In this document: one piece after another, positions 6,134-7,825 of the stretch
Layout of the letters: each line of letters begins with the position of its first letter
Numbering within the stretch: position 1 is the first letter of the stretch
From: Caryophanales bacterium UBA3668
GTDB lineage: Bacteria; Bacillota_I; Bacilli_A; RFN20; CAG-826
DNA length: 7,825 nucleotides
Direction: 5' to 3'
NCBI GenBank assembly: GCA_002373085.1
Contig: DFJP01000077.1
Span: 1 to 7,825, forward strand
Notes under the pieces: model-generated
The model's input: the letters and a program-made list of their open reading frames with translations, nothing else
Databases searched by the model: none
What the model was told of the DNA's origin: nothing
Program-made: the position numbers and the translations under genes

Positions 6134-6161
6134 ATGTTAGCACGAATTAAAACAATGTCAA
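6134..6161 (-). promoter_or_regulatory. Sigma-A-type promoter with extended -10 for the regulator gene
   Basis: The minus strand has a perfect TTGACA (6161-6156), a 16-base spacer, and TAACAT (6139-6134) preceded by TGC, an extended -10. The ATG of the HTH gene lies about 33 bases further on. It comes directly after the structural-module terminator, so it restarts transcription. Confidence 0.7.
6147..6161. promoter_or_regulatory. Operator-like motif overlapping the -35 box
   Basis: Plus strand TTAAAACAATGTCAA matches TTAAACATTGTCAA at the second promoter (5441-5454) and TTAACATTGTTAA at 5488-5500, with the ACAWTGT core at 6152-6158. In both promoters the core's TGT is part of the -35 box. 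Part of this similarity is simply the shared -35; the extension TTAA on the far side is not explained by that. Confidence 0.4.
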
Positions 6162-6172
6162 GTAATTTCATT

Positions 6173-6199
6173 AAAAAAGTGCCATTTCTGACACTTTTT
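6173..6199 (-). terminator. Intrinsic terminator of the structural module
   Basis: On the minus strand AAAAAGTGTC (6199-6190), loop AGAAAT, GGCACTTTTT (6183-6174) gives ten consecutive pairs with one U-G, running straight into a T tract of six. It starts 17 bases after the stop of the 162-residue gene. The arm is A-rich before and T-rich after, so it could also work for plus-strand transcripts, although no plus-strand gene is seen. Confidence 0.8.
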
Positions 6200-6216
6200 C
6201 AACCTTTCGGTTCTCT

Positions 6217-6705
6217 TTAGTAATCTTCACCAGTAGCAGAACCAATAATACCTGGGAATCCACGAGTAATTCTTGGTCTGTTGCGAATTTTAAGATTAAA
6301 TAATCCTGATCTATGTAAAAGAGTTACTACACGTTGAGGAACACCTATCTTTTTAAGGTCTTCGTATGTGATAACAATTCCTTTATCTGCATCATAGCCA
6401 GAATCTAAGCCAAGAGCAGCGGCACCATTTCTCCAAGCATAGTATGTTTGATACAAGACTGCTTTTTGGAATGCTTCTAATTGCATTGGAGAAAGTTGAT
6501 CATACTTGATAATGCGAAAGCCATTGACGTCGCACCAATCCATAAGAAACTCTTGAACCATACTAAGGAACGTTTCAGCATAACTACTATCGTTGTCACT
6601 GCCTTTTAAGATGTTCCTTAAATCTTTGGCGAACATATTCTTGAAGTCGTCAGGTGTAACTACTGCTTTAACTAATTTTACGGCTGGATATGTTGTATCT
6701 GGCAT
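6217..6705 (-). CDS. Probable head-tail connector/adaptor-type structural protein
   Basis: This 162-residue protein resembles small neck proteins of tailed phages. After a short N-terminal arm it has TPDDFKNMFAKDL (17-29), a helical pair around FLSMVQEFLMDWCDVNGF (46-63), then LSPMQLEAFQKAVLYQTYYAWRNG (71-94). The segment LGLDSGYDADKGIVI (98-112) and the LLHRSGLFNLKIRNRP end (129-144) follow the pattern of connector proteins, in which helix bundles are followed by 'SGYD...GI' and a 'GL-N' segment. Such proteins join the portal ring to the tail. The start has AGGAG nine bases upstream inside the preceding gene, four bases after whose stop this gene begins. It is the last gene before the terminator. 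The family is inferred by resemblance only; position after tail-type genes is unusual, so this is tentative. Confidence 0.5.
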   Translation of the reverse strand: MPDTTYPAVKLVKAVVTPDDFKNMFAKDLRNILKGSDNDSSYAETFLSMVQEFLMDWCDVNGFRIIKYDQLSPMQLEAFQKAVLYQTYYAWRNGAAALGLDSGYDADKGIVITYEDLKKIGVPQRVVTLLHRSGLFNLKIRNRPRITRGFPGIIGSATGEDY

Positions 6706-6708
6706 AGA

Positions 6709-7143
6709 TCATTTCTCCTGTTCCTCTTTATTATATAACTTTTTAATTTCATTAATCAACTGTTCAGGAAGCAAACCTTCGCTATGAGTTTTGTTCACGA
6801 ATGGAAAGTTTTTACCCCTAGAACTGAAACCGACAAATATACGCTCTTTCTTTGAGTTTAGCATTAAATAGTCTAGCCACTTTAATAAAGCGTTGTATTG
6901 GTCTTTATTTGGCTCTTTTTTAGGCAATTCTATATATGCTTCCTCGCTTATATAAAGATAAGTTCCATCGTTTAGTTTAATCATATTTGTTTTATCAATA
7001 TGCAAATCCGAATGAGTTGGCTCACGACTAGCGTATCCTATTAGATTAAACTTGTTCTCGTTTAGGTTAATGAACTTTCCGTCCTCTGTAATGAACGAAG
7101 CTCTTTTTGTTGGCTCCGACGAATACACAATGTTATTGTTCAT
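6709..7143 (-). CDS. Unrecognised 144-residue phage protein
   Basis: I do not recognise this protein. I start it at the ATG at 7143-7141 (MNNNIVYSS), which overlaps the upstream gene by 11 bases like other junctions here; the open frame continues to 7212 but that would overlap by 80 bases without a ribosome site. The N-terminal half is beta-like (FITEDGKFINL, IGYASREPTHSDLHI, IKLNDGTYLYIS). The C-terminal half is helix-rich: a QYNALLKWLDYLML helix, a short strand IFVGFSS, and a final helix LLPEQLINEIKKLYN. Several prophage proteins share a strand-rich start followed by 'QY-AL--WLDYL', but I can name no function. No signal peptide or membrane segment is seen. It lies between a tail-associated gene and a connector-like gene, so a virion or assembly role is possible, or it may be a small cytoplasmic host-takeover protein. 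Confidence 0.7.
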   Translation of the reverse strand: MNNNIVYSSEPTKRASFITEDGKFINLNENKFNLIGYASREPTHSDLHIDKTNMIKLNDGTYLYISEEAYIELPKKEPNKDQYNALLKWLDYLMLNSKKERIFVGFSSRGKNFPFVNKTHSEGLLPEQLINEIKKLYNKEEQEK

Positions 7144-7477
7144 TTTCAAGTTCTGCTTCGAGTTCGTTGATTCTAACTCTCCAAGCGTGTCGTTGCTGTC
7201 TAATTGGCGCATATTCTTCTTCTGTCATATCACCGTCCATATATTTACATAGTTTATAATCAGAAGAATCAAGCAACATTTTTAGATGTGCGATTTGCTC
7301 TTTTATTTCTTGAATCGGAGTTTTTTGCTGTCGAAGACTAGCAAGGATATTCGCTTGTGCTTGCTCATATTCTTCTTCTGTAATTTCAACATAGCCTTCT
7401 GGAAGTTCTAACAAAGGATTATTCTCTATTCTAAAGTTGTTCCCATTTTGATAATAGTATTTTTTATCTTCGTTCAT
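7133..7477 (-). CDS. Small tail-associated-type protein with helical C-terminus
   Basis: This is a 114-residue protein. The N-terminus (NPLLELPEGYVEITEEEYEQA, 20-40) has the 'P-GY-EITEEEY' pattern seen in short proteins that follow tail-fibre genes in Firmicutes phages. Residues about 55-112 form long amphipathic helices split by YMDGDMTEEEYAPIRQQRHAWR (79-100), a segment recurring in small tail-end proteins (xkdX or fibre-accessory type). A fibre-assembly or baseplate-accessory role is likely but not proven. Its AGGAG ribosome site overlaps the stop of the upstream structural gene (start nine bases after that stop), giving a coupled pair. Confidence 0.6.
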   Translation of the reverse strand: MNEDKKYYYQNGNNFRIENNPLLELPEGYVEITEEEYEQAQANILASLRQQKTPIQEIKEQIAHLKMLLDSSDYKLCKYMDGDMTEEEYAPIRQQRHAWRVRINELEAELENEQ

Positions 7478-7486
7478 AATAGTCTC

Positions 7487-7825
7487 CTACAAAGCAGTCG
7501 CTGTGTCTGAATTTATTGTTAAAATTTGATTAGCGATATAAGTTGTCACATTACCATTATAATTACTATATAATGTAAAATACATCTTAGCGTCAAGTCT
7601 TGAGGCCTCATAATCTCCAAATATACATAGACAATTTCCATCGGTAAGGTCTAAGTTCGCAAGAACTTGTCCCTTCAACATTGCTGCTAAAACCATTGGA
7701 AGTGCAGGACCAGAAGAACTATTATAGTAGGTAAATGAAAAAGAACCATATCCACTTAATGTGAATAGAACGTCATGTTTATATATAGTTTTAGGCACTA
7801 AAAGAATGGAAGAAGTTGTTCCACT
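7487..7825 (-). CDS. 3' end of a probable tail/receptor-binding structural protein (N-terminus outside window)
   Basis: The frame stays open to the window edge, giving 112 residues before TAG. A GTG at 7798-7796 could be read as a start, but no ribosome site precedes it and the frame upstream (ending TSSILL) is open, so this is better read as the C-terminal part of a longer gene. The sequence is rich in Ser, Thr, Tyr, Asn and Gly with alternating hydrophobics (VLFTLSGYGSFSFTYY, KMYFTLYSNYNGNVTTYI), typical of beta-rich fibre tips. The family cannot be named. The small tail-associated gene directly downstream fits a tail-fibre or host-recognition protein. Confidence 0.6.
   Translation of the reverse strand, partial: SGTTSSILLVPKTIYKHDVLFTLSGYGSFSFTYYNSSSGPALPMVLAAMLKGQVLANLDLTDGNCLCIFGDYEASRLDAKMYFTLYSNYNGNVTTYIANQILTINSDTATAL

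Noticed and set aside
6201..6212. AACC-GAAA-GGTT hairpin just past the 162-residue gene
   Set aside because: Only four pairs and followed by A's rather than T's on the transcribed strand; the adjacent ten-pair hairpin is the real terminator.
7144..7212. Longer start for the 144-residue gene, adding 23 residues
   Set aside because: It would overlap the upstream gene by 80 bases with no ribosome site; the ATG at 7143 gives the short overlap typical of this operon.
7487..7798. Complete 103-residue gene starting at GTG 7798
   Set aside because: No Shine-Dalgarno before the GTG and the frame stays open to the window edge, so a truncated longer gene is more likely.
1..7825. Mollicute genetic code, CRISPR array, tRNA gene or insertion sequence
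   Set aside because: TGA serves as a normal stop in coupled genes; no regularly spaced repeats, cloverleaf, transposase or terminal inverted repeats were seen on either strand.

Overview
The window is a compact, single-strand block of phage or prophage DNA. All ten genes lie on the minus strand, so transcription runs from high to low coordinates. The sequence is AT-rich, and most genes with a recognisable ribosome-binding site have an AGGAGG-like one. The families (D5-type primase, DUF669, PDDEXK exonuclease, RecU) are typical of viruses of low-GC Firmicutes/Bacilli. TGA is used as an ordinary stop in at least two genes (those ending at 3845 and 6709), which argues against the Mycoplasma/Spiroplasma code. 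No integrase, terminase or lysis gene is visible, so I cannot say whether the element is temperate or virulent.

Right part (7825 to 6217): the end of a structural module. It holds the 3' end of a probable tail or receptor-binding protein, a small tail-associated-type protein with a helical C-terminus, an unrecognised 144-residue protein, and a 162-residue protein resembling head-tail connector/adaptor proteins. Genes are tightly packed with coupled starts and end at a strong hairpin terminator (6173-6199).

Middle (6161 to 5394): a control region. Two promoters with perfect TTGACA -35 boxes each drive a small Cro/CI-type helix-turn-helix gene. The first transcript also carries a coiled-coil protein of unknown function. 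A short motif built on ACAWTGT overlaps both -35 boxes and recurs as a perfect 13-bp palindrome in the end of the coiled-coil gene, which suggests a shared or paralogous operator set.

Left part (5393 to 1): a replication/recombination operon. In order it encodes the second regulator, a RecB/RecE-like PDDEXK exonuclease with a C-terminal cysteine cluster, a protein with a zinc-finger-like C-terminus, a DUF669 SSB-like protein with an acidic DDLPF tail, an 889-residue primase-helicase, and a RecU-like Holliday junction resolvase cut by the window edge. The plausible job is to process DNA ends, coat single strands, prime and unwind, and resolve junctions.

The most unusual feature is a 343-bp gap (2966-3308) between the DUF669 gene and the primase in an otherwise gapless map. 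It has no convincing gene but holds several nested perfect or near-perfect inverted repeats, a possible end-closing helix, and a 16-bp direct repeat. It is either an undescribed structured RNA (or leader of the primase) or the replication origin, possibly both.
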